From the NCBI GenBank assembly GCA_902497065.1, contig CABVDH010000023.1, forward strand, positions 1 through 25,096: a stretch of DNA of 25,096 nt, written 5' to 3'. Position 1 is the first letter of the stretch, and every line of letters begins with the position of its first letter. The notes under the pieces were generated by a model. The model had not been told where the DNA came from, did not search any database, and saw only the letters and a program-made list of their open reading frames with translations. Origin of the DNA: an uncultured Collinsella sp. GTDB taxonomy: Bacteria; Actinomycetota; Coriobacteriia; Coriobacteriales; Coriobacteriaceae. Position numbers and translations under genes: made by a program. Positions 15,523 through 22,941 of this stretch are shown piece after piece.

Positions 15523-15544
15523 ATTATATGAGCGAGTGTTCATA
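15523..15544. promoter_or_regulatory. Third SmtB/CzrA-type operator arm, before the ATPase gene
   Basis: These 22 bases match 14785-14806 (the right arm of the main dyad) at 20 positions; only the central CA is changed to AG. It lies 25 bases before the ATPase start. A possible internal promoter (TTGCCG 15500-15505, TTATAT 15524-15529) overlaps it, but that promoter match is weak. Confidence 0.75.
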
Positions 15545-15568
15545 CATTCAAATGGGAGGATACGAGTC

Positions 15569-17521
15569 ATGGCCACCGCCGACCCCAAGAAGAAAAAGAA
15601 GAAGCGCAAGAAGAAAGAGTCACTCGAGCATAAGCGCAACCGCATCCTGGTAGCGCTGGGCATTTTTGCCGTGGTGTACGCCCTCGATCAGTTCGGCACC
15701 CTCACCGCCGCATTCGGTACCCCGGGCGACATCTACGCCAGCTTTATGCTGTTCCTCATACCGTTTTTGATTGCCGGCTACGACGTGCTGCAAAAGGCAT
15801 TCAATAACATCCGCCGCGGCAAGGCCTTCGACGAGAGTTTCCTTATGGCAGTCGCGACCATCGGCGCGTTTGCCATGGTGCTCTTCCCCGATACCGACCC
15901 GCACATGGCCGAAGGCGCCGCCGTCATGCTGTTCTACCAGGTCGGCGAGCTGTTCCAGGCATACGCCGTGGGCAAAAGCCGTAAATCGATCAGCGCCATG
16001 ATGGACATCGCACCCGACTACGCCAACGTCGAGCAACCCGACGGCACGCTCGAACAGGTCTTCCCCGATGACATCGCCGTCGGCACCGTGATTGTGGTCA
16101 AGCCCGGCGAGCGCGTGCCCATCGACGGCGTCATCGTCGAAGGCGAAACCCAGCTCGACACCGCCGCCCTTACCGGTGAGTCGGTCCCCCGCCCGGCCAA
16201 AACCGGAGACGATATCATCAGCGGCTGCATCAACATGACGGGGCTCATCCACGTGCGCACCACCAAGCCCTTTGGCGAGTCCACCGTCGCGCGCGTCCTG
16301 GAGCTCGTAGAAAACGCCAGCGAAAAGAAGGCGCGCACCGAGAACTTCATCACGCGCTTTGCCCGCATCTACACGCCCGCCGTCACCGGCGCTGCCGCGG
16401 TACTCGCGCTCGGCGGCGGCTTGGTCACCGGCGCCTGGTCCGACTGGATCCTGCGCGGCCTGACTTTCCTGGTCGTCAGCTGCCCGTGCGCGCTCGTGAT
16501 CAGCGTCCCGCTCAGCTTCTTTGGCGGCATCGGCGGCGCGTCCAAGCTGGGCGTTCTCATCAAGGGTTCTAACTACCTCGAGACGCTCGCCGACGTGGAC
16601 ACCGTCGTCTTTGACAAGACGGGCACCCTCACCAACGGCACGTTCTCGGTGGTCGCGGTACACCCCGAGGCCGGCTATACCGAGCAGTCGTTGCTCGAAG
16701 TCGCAGCCCTTGCTGAGTCGTTCTCCGATCACCCCATCGCGCAGTCCGTACGTGTCGCCTACCAGGGCGAGGTCGACCCCAAGCGCGTTAGCAACTCCGC
16801 CAACGACGCGGGCCACGGCGTGACGGCAACCATCGACGGCAAGCACGTCGTCGTTGGCAACGCAAAGATGCTCGCCGCGGCCGGAGTCGAAGCGCCCGAT
16901 TGCGAGGTCGTCGGCACCATCCTCCACGTGCTAGTCGATGGCATCTATGCCGGCCACATTGTAATTGCCGACACCATAAAGGCCGATGCAGAGCAGACGA
17001 TCCGCGACCTGCACGCCGCCGGCGTCAAGCGCACCGTCATGCTCACGGGCGACCGCGAGGAAGTGGCTGCTGCGGTGGCCAAGCGGCTGGGGCTCGACGA
17101 GTTCCACGCGCAGCTGCTGCCGGGCGACAAGGTCGAGCGTGTTGAAGCGCTGCTGGCAGCCGAAAGCGGCAAGGGCAAGCTCGCCTTTGTCGGCGACGGT
17201 ATCAACGACGCACCCGTGCTCACGCGCGCCGATGTGGGCATCGCCATGGGCGCTATGGGCTCGGACGCCGCAATTGAGGCGGCGGACGTCGTGCTCATGG
17301 ATGACAAGCCGTCCAACATCTCCCGCGCGATCCGCGTGGCGCGCAAGACCATGTCGATTGTTTGGCAGAACATCATCTTTGCGCTGGGCATTAAGTTGCT
17401 GATTCTGGTGCTTGCGGCGCTCGGCATCGCCAACATGTGGCTTGCCGTGTTCGGCGACGTAGGCGTGGCGATCATCGCCATCCTGAACGCCATGCGCGCG
17501 ATGGGTGTCAAGAACCTGTAG
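15569..17521 (+). CDS. P1B-type Zn/Cd(/Pb/Co) efflux ATPase
   Basis: This 650-residue metal-pumping ATPase of the ZntA/CadA branch has all catalytic motifs: actuator TGES (202-205), transmembrane metal site SCPCALVIS (C305, C307), phosphorylation site DKTGT (D349), SDHPIA (H388), TGD (493-495) and GDGINDAP (542-549). The last helix has FGDVGVAII with D630, equivalent to the conserved Asp that marks Zn/Cd/Pb pumps. It should export divalent metal from the cytosol. No N-terminal HMA domain is present; instead the N-terminus is a lysine tract (PKKKKKKRKKKES, 6-18). The HMA function appears to be supplied by the separate gene upstream. ATG 15569 follows GGGAGGA; an in-frame opening at 15500 lies inside the hairpin. 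Annotated in many genomes as cadA or zntA. Confidence 0.95.
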   Translation: MATADPKKKKKKRKKKESLEHKRNRILVALGIFAVVYALDQFGTLTAAFGTPGDIYASFMLFLIPFLIAGYDVLQKAFNNIRRGKAFDESFLMAVATIGAFAMVLFPDTDPHMAEGAAVMLFYQVGELFQAYAVGKSRKSISAMMDIAPDYANVEQPDGTLEQVFPDDIAVGTVIVVKPGERVPIDGVIVEGETQLDTAALTGESVPRPAKTGDDIISGCINMTGLIHVRTTKPFGESTVARVLELVENASEKKARTENFITRFARIYTPAVTGAAAVLALGGGLVTGAWSDWILRGLTFLVVSCPCALVISVPLSFFGGIGGASKLGVLIKGSNYLETLADVDTVVFDKTGTLTNGTFSVVAVHPEAGYTEQSLLEVAALAESFSDHPIAQSVRVAYQGEVDPKRVSNSANDAGHGVTATIDGKHVVVGNAKMLAAAGVEAPDCEVVGTILHVLVDGIYAGHIVIADTIKADAEQTIRDLHAAGVKRTVMLTGDREEVAAAVAKRLGLDEFHAQLLPGDKVERVEALLAAESGKGKLAFVGDGINDAPVLTRADVGIAMGAMGSDAAIEAADVVLMDDKPSNISRAIRVARKTMSIVWQNIIFALGIKLLILVLAALGIANMWLAVFGDVGVAIIAILNAMRAMGVKNL

Positions 17522-17537
17522 CGTTCGTGGGCTGTCC

Positions 17538-17612
17538 GGCCGGGGCCGGGCTTGGTTTTGAAGACGGGCCTCGCGCTACGGAGTGTTTTCAAAACCAAGC
17601 CCGGCCCCGGCC
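17538..17612. repeat. Perfect 25-bp inverted repeat (REP-like hairpin)
   Basis: Arms 17538-17562 and 17588-17612 are exact inverted complements, each GC-rich outside (GGCCGGGGCCGGGC) with an inner TTGGTTTTGAA, separated by 25 bases. There is no T-run beyond either arm, so it is not an ordinary terminator. It lies 16 bases after the ATPase stop. The rest of the 17522-17748 interval holds a small stem (17710-17728) and no gene that I can support. Confidence 0.85.
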
Positions 17613-17748
17613 TGCATTGACACAGCTGGCGGTTCTTGGGCATCGCTTGCTGGCGGGGTTCCTTAGCTGAAATGGACTTGGCCGAAAGGGCCGCTGGTCC
17701 CGGTCGCTGGTTCGCGCTTTGCGTGAACTCCGCGCCACTGTGGGTCAG

Positions 17749-18138
17749 TTAGGCTTCCGTTGTTGGACCCGCCACATCTTCCCGTCCCAGCATCGATCTT
17801 AGCTTCTCAAAGCTCTCCTCGCTCAGGCAGTGCTCCATGTGGCAGCCCTCTTGCGACGCCACCTCGGCCGATACGCCTGCATCCTCCAAAAGCCCCACGA
17901 AAAAGCAGTGGCGCTCCCACATTTGGCGCGCGACCTCCAGACCGCGCTCTGTCAGATGAACATCTCGTTTGCCCATTTCGACATAGCCGTTGCTTTCCAG
18001 CGTCGCCATGGCCTTGGAAACGCTCGCCTTGGTTACGCCGAGGTACTCCGCAACGTCGATCGAGCGCACGATGCCCTGACGTTCCGACAGAACGTAGATC
18101 GATTCGAGATAGTCTTCTCCGGATTCACGTAGGGCCAT
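17749..18138 (-). CDS. DtxR/MntR-family metal-dependent regulator
   Basis: This 129-residue regulator has a winged-helix domain (SGEDYLESIYVLSERQGIVRS, then VAEYLGVTKASVSKAMATLESNGYV) and a dimerisation/metal domain, without the SH3 domain of long DtxR proteins. Metal residues by position: D9, E12, H77, C99, E102, H103. D9/E12/H77/E102/H103 match MntR, but C99 replaces the MntR Glu and matches DtxR/IdeR (Cys-x2-Glu-His), so Mn versus Fe specificity is uncertain. It should bind DNA when loaded with metal and repress uptake or activate efflux. ATG 18138 is chosen because AAAGGCGG precedes it and family proteins start here. Three AGTT(R)CC-like motifs lie upstream, suggesting autoregulation. Confidence 0.88.
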   Translation of the reverse strand: MALRESGEDYLESIYVLSERQGIVRSIDVAEYLGVTKASVSKAMATLESNGYVEMGKRDVHLTERGLEVARQMWERHCFFVGLLEDAGVSAEVASQEGCHMEHCLSEESFEKLRSMLGREDVAGPTTEA

Positions 18139-18162
18139 GGGCCGCCTTTCGCGATGATTGCT

Positions 18163-18245
18163 AGTTAGCCTTTGGATACTTTTCACAGCTTACTTTACCG
18201 CAAAAGTTGCCCATGTCTTACTACTTTGCCTAAAAGTTAGCCGTG
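18163..18245. promoter_or_regulatory. Repeated AGTT-GCC motifs upstream of the DtxR/MntR-family gene
   Basis: Three same-orientation motifs are seen: AGTTAGCC (18163-18170), AGTTGCCCATG (18205-18215) and AGTTAGCCGTG (18235-18245). The last lies in an imperfect 15-bp palindrome GCCTAAAAGTTAGCC (18228-18242). The middle one is identical over 11 bases to 11811-11821 upstream of the metal exporter. They are plausible binding sites for this regulator. Confidence 0.45.
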
Positions 18246-18276
18246 TTTCACAAAACGTGCGGGACGAAAACAAAAT

Positions 18277-18337
18277 GGGGACGCCCCGCAAGGAGTGTCC
18301 CCAGGTGCCGGCAGATAAGGAACGTCCCCAAGTGCCG
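18277..18337. repeat. GTCCCC-type intergenic repeat
   Basis: A small palindrome GGGGACGCCCC (18277-18287) is followed by two direct copies of a 21-base unit (18290-18310 and 18317-18337, 18 of 21 identical) with the core GTCCCCAGGTGCCG / GTCCCCAAGTGCCG and a 27-base period. It lies just past the 3' end of the HAD gene. No T-run; not a clear terminator. Confidence 0.6.
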
Positions 18338-18345
18338 AGCCGCAG

Positions 18346-19116
18346 CTATAACAGTCCAAAGTACTTCGCGGCGTTGTAGATGCCGTCGTCGTCCACGGCA
18401 GTCGTCACATAGGTCGCCGCGGCCTTCACGGTATCCTGCGCGTTGCCCATGGCCACACTTGTGCCCACGGCCGAGAACATCGACAGGTCGTTCTCGCCGT
18501 CGCCAAAGGCAATCGCTTCACTCGCGTCGATGCCCAGGCGCTCCAGCGTCGCCGCCACACCCAGGTCCTTGCCGCCGTTGGCCGGAATAATGTCGCAGAA
18601 CAGGTCGCACCAGCGCGTGGTGAGCGAATGCGACACGGCATCGGTCACGATGTGCTCGTCAACTGGGTCAACAAAGGCACAGAACTGATAGACCGGCGCG
18701 TCAAAGGCATGCTCAAACGGCTCCTCGTGGTAGACGATTCCCGCGTTGCTGCCAGCCGTCACCACGCGCTCGGACAGGCGGTTCACAAACGAGTTCTCGC
18801 CCTGCATGCACAGTGAGTCGTAGCGCCCCTGCGCCACCTGGCCCACAATCACCGCGACGTCGTCCGAATCGATCGGGCAGCTGCGGTAAACCCCCTCGGC
18901 ATCAAAGCAGTGCTGGCCCGAAAGCGTAATGTACGCATCCCAGCCCAGGTCGAACAGCCAGTCCGGCATCTGGTAGGTCGGACGGCCCGTGGCGATCACG
19001 CACGCAATCCCCTGCTCGTGAAAGCTGTCGAGCACCTGCTGCGCCGACGCCGGAATCCGGTGGGTCTTAAAGCTCAGCAGCGTGCCGTCGATATCGAAAA
19101 ACGCGGCTTTGATCAT
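18346..19116 (-). CDS. HAD-superfamily hydrolase, Cof type
   Basis: This 256-residue phosphatase has the HAD motifs in order: FFDIDGTLL (nucleophile D8, D10), VIATGRP (Thr of motif II), NGGKDLGVAATLERLGID (Lys of motif III) and IAFGDGENDLSMFSAVG (motif IV), with a C2-type cap between. Cof-type members dephosphorylate sugar phosphates, nucleotides or cofactors; the substrate is not predictable. The start lies 6 bases after the ABC-F stop, so the gene is translated from the same mRNA, with its ribosome-binding site inside the end of that gene. A GTCCCC repeat region follows. Confidence 0.9.
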   Translation of the reverse strand: MIKAAFFDIDGTLLSFKTHRIPASAQQVLDSFHEQGIACVIATGRPTYQMPDWLFDLGWDAYITLSGQHCFDAEGVYRSCPIDSDDVAVIVGQVAQGRYDSLCMQGENSFVNRLSERVVTAGSNAGIVYHEEPFEHAFDAPVYQFCAFVDPVDEHIVTDAVSHSLTTRWCDLFCDIIPANGGKDLGVAATLERLGIDASEAIAFGDGENDLSMFSAVGTSVAMGNAQDTVKAAATYVTTAVDDDGIYNAAKYFGLL

Positions 19117-19122
19117 TCTCGC

Positions 19123-20982
19123 CTACTCCTCGCCCTCGAGCTTTTCGCTCGCCTCGAGCCACGCCATCTCCAGCTCGTCCATGGCAGCGTGAGCCTCGTC
19201 GATCTTTGCCTGCTGCTCGCCGAGCGCCGTGTAGTTGGTGGGATCGACTTGGGCCATTGCTGCCTCGGCCTCCTCAACGCGGGTGCGCTGCGTCTCCATC
19301 TTGCGCTCGAGCGAACTCACCTCGCGGCGGAGCTTCTGGCGCTCGGCGTTGGACAGGCCGTTGGGCTGACCGCTCGACTTGGGCTTTTCGGCCGCAGCTG
19401 CCGCGGCACCGGTGTCGAACGTGCCGGTCTTGGCGCTCGGCGCGCCCACGGGCTCGCCCTCGGCGGTAGCGTTGCACAGGCGCAGGTACTGGTCCACGCC
19501 ACCGGGCATATGCGTCAGGTGGCCGTCGAGCAGCGCCCACTGCTGGTCGGTCACGCGCTCCATCAAAAAGCGGTCGTGCGTCACCAGGATCAGCGTGCCG
19601 GGCCAGCCGTCCAGCAGGTCCTCGACAATCGCGAGCATGTCGGTATCCAGGTCGTTGCCCGGCTCGTCCAGGATGAGCACGTTGGGCTCGTCCAGAATCG
19701 TCAGCAACAGCGACAGGCGACGGCGCTGGCCGCCCGAAAGATCGCCGATGCGGCTCCAGAGCTGCTGCGTCGTAAAGCCCAGACGCTCGCAGAGCTTCTC
19801 GGGCGAAGTCTCCTTGCCGTCGATGACGTAGTACTTCTTATAGTTGCCGAGCACCTCGCGGATCGTGTCGCCCATGTAGGGCTTGAGCTCCTCGAGCTGC
19901 TGCGACAGCACGCCAAAGCGCACTGTCTGGCCAATCTTCACGCGGCCGCGCGTGGGTTCAATCTTGCCCTGGATCACGTCGAGCAGCGTCGACTTACCGG
20001 CGCCGTTCTCGCCCAAAAGGCCATAGCGGTCGCCCGCACCAATGAGCCAGGTCACATCGGTGAGCACCTGCTTGGGCGCGCCGTCGGTATCGGCATAGCC
20101 GGCATCCACGTCGACCACATCGATAACCTGCTTGCCCAAGCGGCTCACGGCCAAGCGCTTGAGCTCCAGCTCGTCACGCACGGGCGGCACGTCGGCGATC
20201 AGCTCACGAGCGGCATCCACGCGAAACTTGGGCTTGGTGGAACGAGCCTGGGCACCGCGGCTCAGCCACGCGAGCTCCTTGCGCGCCATGTTGCGACGGC
20301 GCTCCTCGGTAACGGCGGCCATGCGGTCGCGCTCCACGCGCTGCAGGATGTAGGCCGAATAGCCGCCCTCGAAGGGATCGACCTGGCCGTCGTGAACCTC
20401 CCACATGCTGGTGCAGACCTCGTCCAAGAACCAGCGGTCGTGCGTGACCACGAGCATCGCGCCCTGCCCGCGCTGCCAGCGAGCCTTTAAGTGACGCGCG
20501 AGCCAGTTGATGGTGCGCATGTCCAGGTGGTTGGTGGGCTCGTCGAGCATGAGCACGTCGTAGTCGCCGATCAGCAGGCGCGCAAGGTCCACGCGACGGC
20601 GCTGGCCGCCCGAAAGCTCGCCCACCGTGCCCTCCCAGGGCACATCGCTAATAAGGCCGGCCAGAATCTGGCGCGTGCGGGGGCTCGACGCCCACTCGTA
20701 CTCGGGGACGTCACCCACAACGGCATGATGCACGGTGTCGGTATCGACCAGCTGGTCCTTTTGGCCGAGTAGACCGATCGTGGTGCCGCGACGGTGCGTC
20801 ACGCGGCCGTCGTCGGGCTCCAACGTGCCGGCGAGCACGCTCAGCAGCGTCGACTTACCGTCGCCGTTTTTACCGACAATACCAATGCGGTCGCCCTCGC
20901 CCACGCCGAGCGTAACGCTATCGAAAATATGCTTGGTGGGAAACTCTAGGCTGACGGAATCGCACCCCAAAAGAATCGCCAT
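19123..20982 (-). CDS. ABC-F family ATPase (Uup-like)
   Basis: This soluble protein of 619 residues has two ABC domains and no membrane segment. Domain 1 has Walker A GKNGDGKST (37-45), signature LSGGQ (123-127) and LDEPTNHLD (146-154). A basic interdomain linker follows (about 215-265, VERDRMAAVTEERRRNMARK). Domain 2 has GENGAGKST (324-332), LSGGQ (415-419) and LDEPGNDLD (438-446). A C-terminal coiled coil (543-619) resembles the Uup DNA- or ribosome-binding tail. ABC-F proteins act on ribosomes, resolving stalled or antibiotic-bound states; a resistance role cannot be assumed. ATG 20982 with GAAGGAG upstream is preferred to a frame opening at 21096 inside the pst terminator. It forms an operon with the HAD gene. 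Confidence 0.93.
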   Translation of the reverse strand: MAILLGCDSVSLEFPTKHIFDSVTLGVGEGDRIGIVGKNGDGKSTLLSVLAGTLEPDDGRVTHRRGTTIGLLGQKDQLVDTDTVHHAVVGDVPEYEWASSPRTRQILAGLISDVPWEGTVGELSGGQRRRVDLARLLIGDYDVLMLDEPTNHLDMRTINWLARHLKARWQRGQGAMLVVTHDRWFLDEVCTSMWEVHDGQVDPFEGGYSAYILQRVERDRMAAVTEERRRNMARKELAWLSRGAQARSTKPKFRVDAARELIADVPPVRDELELKRLAVSRLGKQVIDVVDVDAGYADTDGAPKQVLTDVTWLIGAGDRYGLLGENGAGKSTLLDVIQGKIEPTRGRVKIGQTVRFGVLSQQLEELKPYMGDTIREVLGNYKKYYVIDGKETSPEKLCERLGFTTQQLWSRIGDLSGGQRRRLSLLLTILDEPNVLILDEPGNDLDTDMLAIVEDLLDGWPGTLILVTHDRFLMERVTDQQWALLDGHLTHMPGGVDQYLRLCNATAEGEPVGAPSAKTGTFDTGAAAAAAEKPKSSGQPNGLSNAERQKLRREVSSLERKMETQRTRVEEAEAAMAQVDPTNYTALGEQQAKIDEAHAAMDELEMAWLEASEKLEGEE

Positions 20983-21052
20983 ATGCCCTGCTCCTTCGTA
21001 GAAATTCAACGTTGTCCATGATAGCAGCGAAAAGGCGGGTCGCACACGACAC

Positions 21053-21090
21053 AAAAAGGCGGGCCATCTCCCACAAGAGATGACCCGCCT
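21053..21090 (-). terminator. Terminator of the pst operon
   Basis: AGGCGGG-x-CATCTC pairs with GAGATG-x-CCCGCCT (21057-21070 with 21077-21090, one internal mismatch, 6-base loop). Read on the minus strand it exits into TTTTT (complement of 21053-21057). It separates pstB from the downstream ABC-F gene. Confidence 0.85.
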
Positions 21091-21145
21091 CTCCAATCAG
21101 TCCCGTGGCGACCGTGGCCACCGCGGGCCTCAAGCATGTCCCGGA

Positions 21146-22018
21146 CTAGGAGAACATGCCGGTGAGGTAATCATTCAGCCGCTTGTCCTTGGGCCGTTGG
21201 AAAATCTCGTCAGTCTCGTCGTACTCGACCATATCGCCCATGTAGAAGAACGCCGTGCGGTTGGACACACGCGACGCCTGCTCCATGTTGTGCGTCACGA
21301 TGACGATGGCGCGGTCGGCAACGATCGACGACATGAGGTCCTCGATCGCCAGCGTCGAGATGGGGTCGAGCGCCGAGCAGGGTTCGTCAAACAGGATCAC
21401 ATCGGGGTTGAGCGCCAGCGTGCGCGCGATGCACAGGCGCTGCTGCTGACCGCCCGAAAGCGCGTAGGCGCTCTTGTCGAGCTTGTCCTTGACCTCGTCC
21501 CACAGCGCTGCACCGCGCAGGCTCTCCTCGACCATACGATCAAGCTCGTCACGGTCGGTAATGCCGTGACGCTTGGGCGCAAACGTGATGTTGTCGCGAA
21601 TGGACTTGCGGAAAGGGTTGGGCTGCTGGAACACCATGCCAATGGAGCGACGCAGCTCGTAGGTGTTTTCGGTCTTGGTGTTCACATTGCGTCCGCGGTA
21701 GTTAATCTCGCCCTCCACGCGGCAGCCGCGAATCTCGCGATTCATAAGGTTGAGGCTACGCAAGAAGGTCGACTTACCGCAGCCCGAAGGCCCAATGAGC
21801 GCCGTGATCTCGCCCTTGTGGAAGTCGAGCGACGTATTGTGCAGTGCATGGTGGTCGTCATAGTACACGTTGACGTCCTTGGTGGAGAGCACGACCTCGT
21901 CGCTCACGGCCTTGCCGCTTACGCGCACGCGCCTCTCGCTCTCCCCCACGCTCGACAGGAAGTCCTGGGTCTCGGACGATGCCGCTTCGGTTGCGGGCGT
22001 TGCTTTCATCTCGCTCAT
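21146..22018 (-). CDS. pstB: Phosphate ABC transporter ATP-binding protein
   Basis: This 290-residue ATPase energises the Pst phosphate importer. It has Walker A GPSGCGKST (76-84), the Q-loop MVFQQPNPF with the Pst-typical NPF, signature LSGGQQQR (187-194), Walker B VILFDEP (207-213) and switch His in VTHNM (H243), and ends in NDYLTGMFS, a typical PstB terminus. About 40 residues of acidic N-terminal extension precede the usual start near VLSTKDVNVYY; its role is unknown. Its ATG overlaps the pstA stop as ATGA, indicating translational coupling. No phoU follows: a terminator comes 56 bases after the stop. Confidence 0.97.
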   Translation of the reverse strand: MSEMKATPATEAASSETQDFLSSVGESERRVRVSGKAVSDEVVLSTKDVNVYYDDHHALHNTSLDFHKGEITALIGPSGCGKSTFLRSLNLMNREIRGCRVEGEINYRGRNVNTKTENTYELRRSIGMVFQQPNPFRKSIRDNITFAPKRHGITDRDELDRMVEESLRGAALWDEVKDKLDKSAYALSGGQQQRLCIARTLALNPDVILFDEPCSALDPISTLAIEDLMSSIVADRAIVIVTHNMEQASRVSNRTAFFYMGDMVEYDETDEIFQRPKDKRLNDYLTGMFS

Positions 22019-22941
22019 TCGGCCGTCATCTTCCTTGCCAGTTGCTTGCCCACAATGCGGGCGATTACGTTAAACAGCAGCACGCAAATCATCAGCAGTG
22101 CAGCGGTGCCCCAGACGATCTGCTGGGCCTCGGGGCTGCCCTCGCCATAGATCTTGTAGATGTGCACGGCGAGCGACTCGCCAGGGCGGAACACGTTCCA
22201 GGCACAGGTGGGGCTCGACAGGTTAAAGCTCAAGAAGTTCAGGCGAACCGGCGAGCTCATACCCGAGGTAAAGAGCAGTGCTGCGGCCTCGCCAAACACA
22301 CGGCCGGCCGAAAGCACGATGCCGGTCACGATGGCGGGCATGGCCTCGGGAATCAGGATGTGCAGCGTGGCCTCCCAGCGGGTAAGGCCCATGGCCAGGC
22401 ATGCATCGCGCTGGGCCTGTGGCACGTCCTCGAGCGCCTGCTGGATCACGCGCACCAGGATGGGGATATTGAACATGGTGAGCGCGACAGCGCCGGAGAT
22501 GATGGAGTACTTCCAGCCCAGCTGCACCGAGAACACCAGAAAGCCGAACATGCCGACGACGATGGAAGGCAGCGAGGACAGCGTCTCGATGGCGGTAGAG
22601 GCGATGTCGCGGATAGGGCCGTTCGGCGCGTACTCAACCAGGAAGACCGCTCCGCCTAGGCTGATGGGCACCGAGATGATCAGAGTGATCAGCAGCAGGT
22701 AGAACGAGTCGAACAGCTGGTAGAGCACGCCGCCCTGCGTTCCGTTGGCGCGCGACGGCTCTGTGAGAAAGCCCGGCTGGAACAGCGTCGAGATGCCCTC
22801 GAACAGGATATAGGCCACCATGGAGATGACGATGAGCATGACGATGGCGACGATCGCCGTCAACACGCCCGTGACGAAGCGGTCCTGCTTTTGGACGCGC
22901 CCGAGCCTCGCCTCGTCGATGTGGATACGCGTGCTAGCCAC
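22015..22941 (-). CDS. pstA: Phosphate ABC transporter permease
   Basis: This 308-residue inner-membrane permease has about six helices, starting with FVTGVLTAIVAIVMLIVIS. It has the Pst permease motif SLPSIVVGMFGFLVF and the cytoplasmic EAA-type loop ACLAMGLTRWEATLHILIPE, which docks on PstB. The start is GTG at 22941, overlapping the end of pstC by 8 bases; the frame has no better start nearby. It works with PstC as the translocation pore. Confidence 0.96.
   Translation of the reverse strand: MASTRIHIDEARLGRVQKQDRFVTGVLTAIVAIVMLIVISMVAYILFEGISTLFQPGFLTEPSRANGTQGGVLYQLFDSFYLLLITLIISVPISLGGAVFLVEYAPNGPIRDIASTAIETLSSLPSIVVGMFGFLVFSVQLGWKYSIISGAVALTMFNIPILVRVIQQALEDVPQAQRDACLAMGLTRWEATLHILIPEAMPAIVTGIVLSAGRVFGEAAALLFTSGMSSPVRLNFLSFNLSSPTCAWNVFRPGESLAVHIYKIYGEGSPEAQQIVWGTAALLMICVLLFNVIARIVGKQLARKMTAE

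Noticed and set aside
15620..16927. Long minus-strand open frame opposite the P1B ATPase
   Set aside because: Shadow of the ATPase; composition is D/G/H-rich and matches no family.
18910..20490. 526-residue plus-strand open frame opposite the HAD and ABC-F genes
   Set aside because: It runs antisense across two motif-complete genes and shows the low-complexity L/H/A/R composition of a GC-bias shadow.
20983..21096. N-terminal extension of the ABC-F protein
   Set aside because: It spans the pst terminator hairpin; ATG 20982 has a clear GAAGGAG site and family-typical N-terminus.
21080..22150. Plus-strand open frame opposite pstB
   Set aside because: Antisense shadow of a motif-complete PstB; no start signal.
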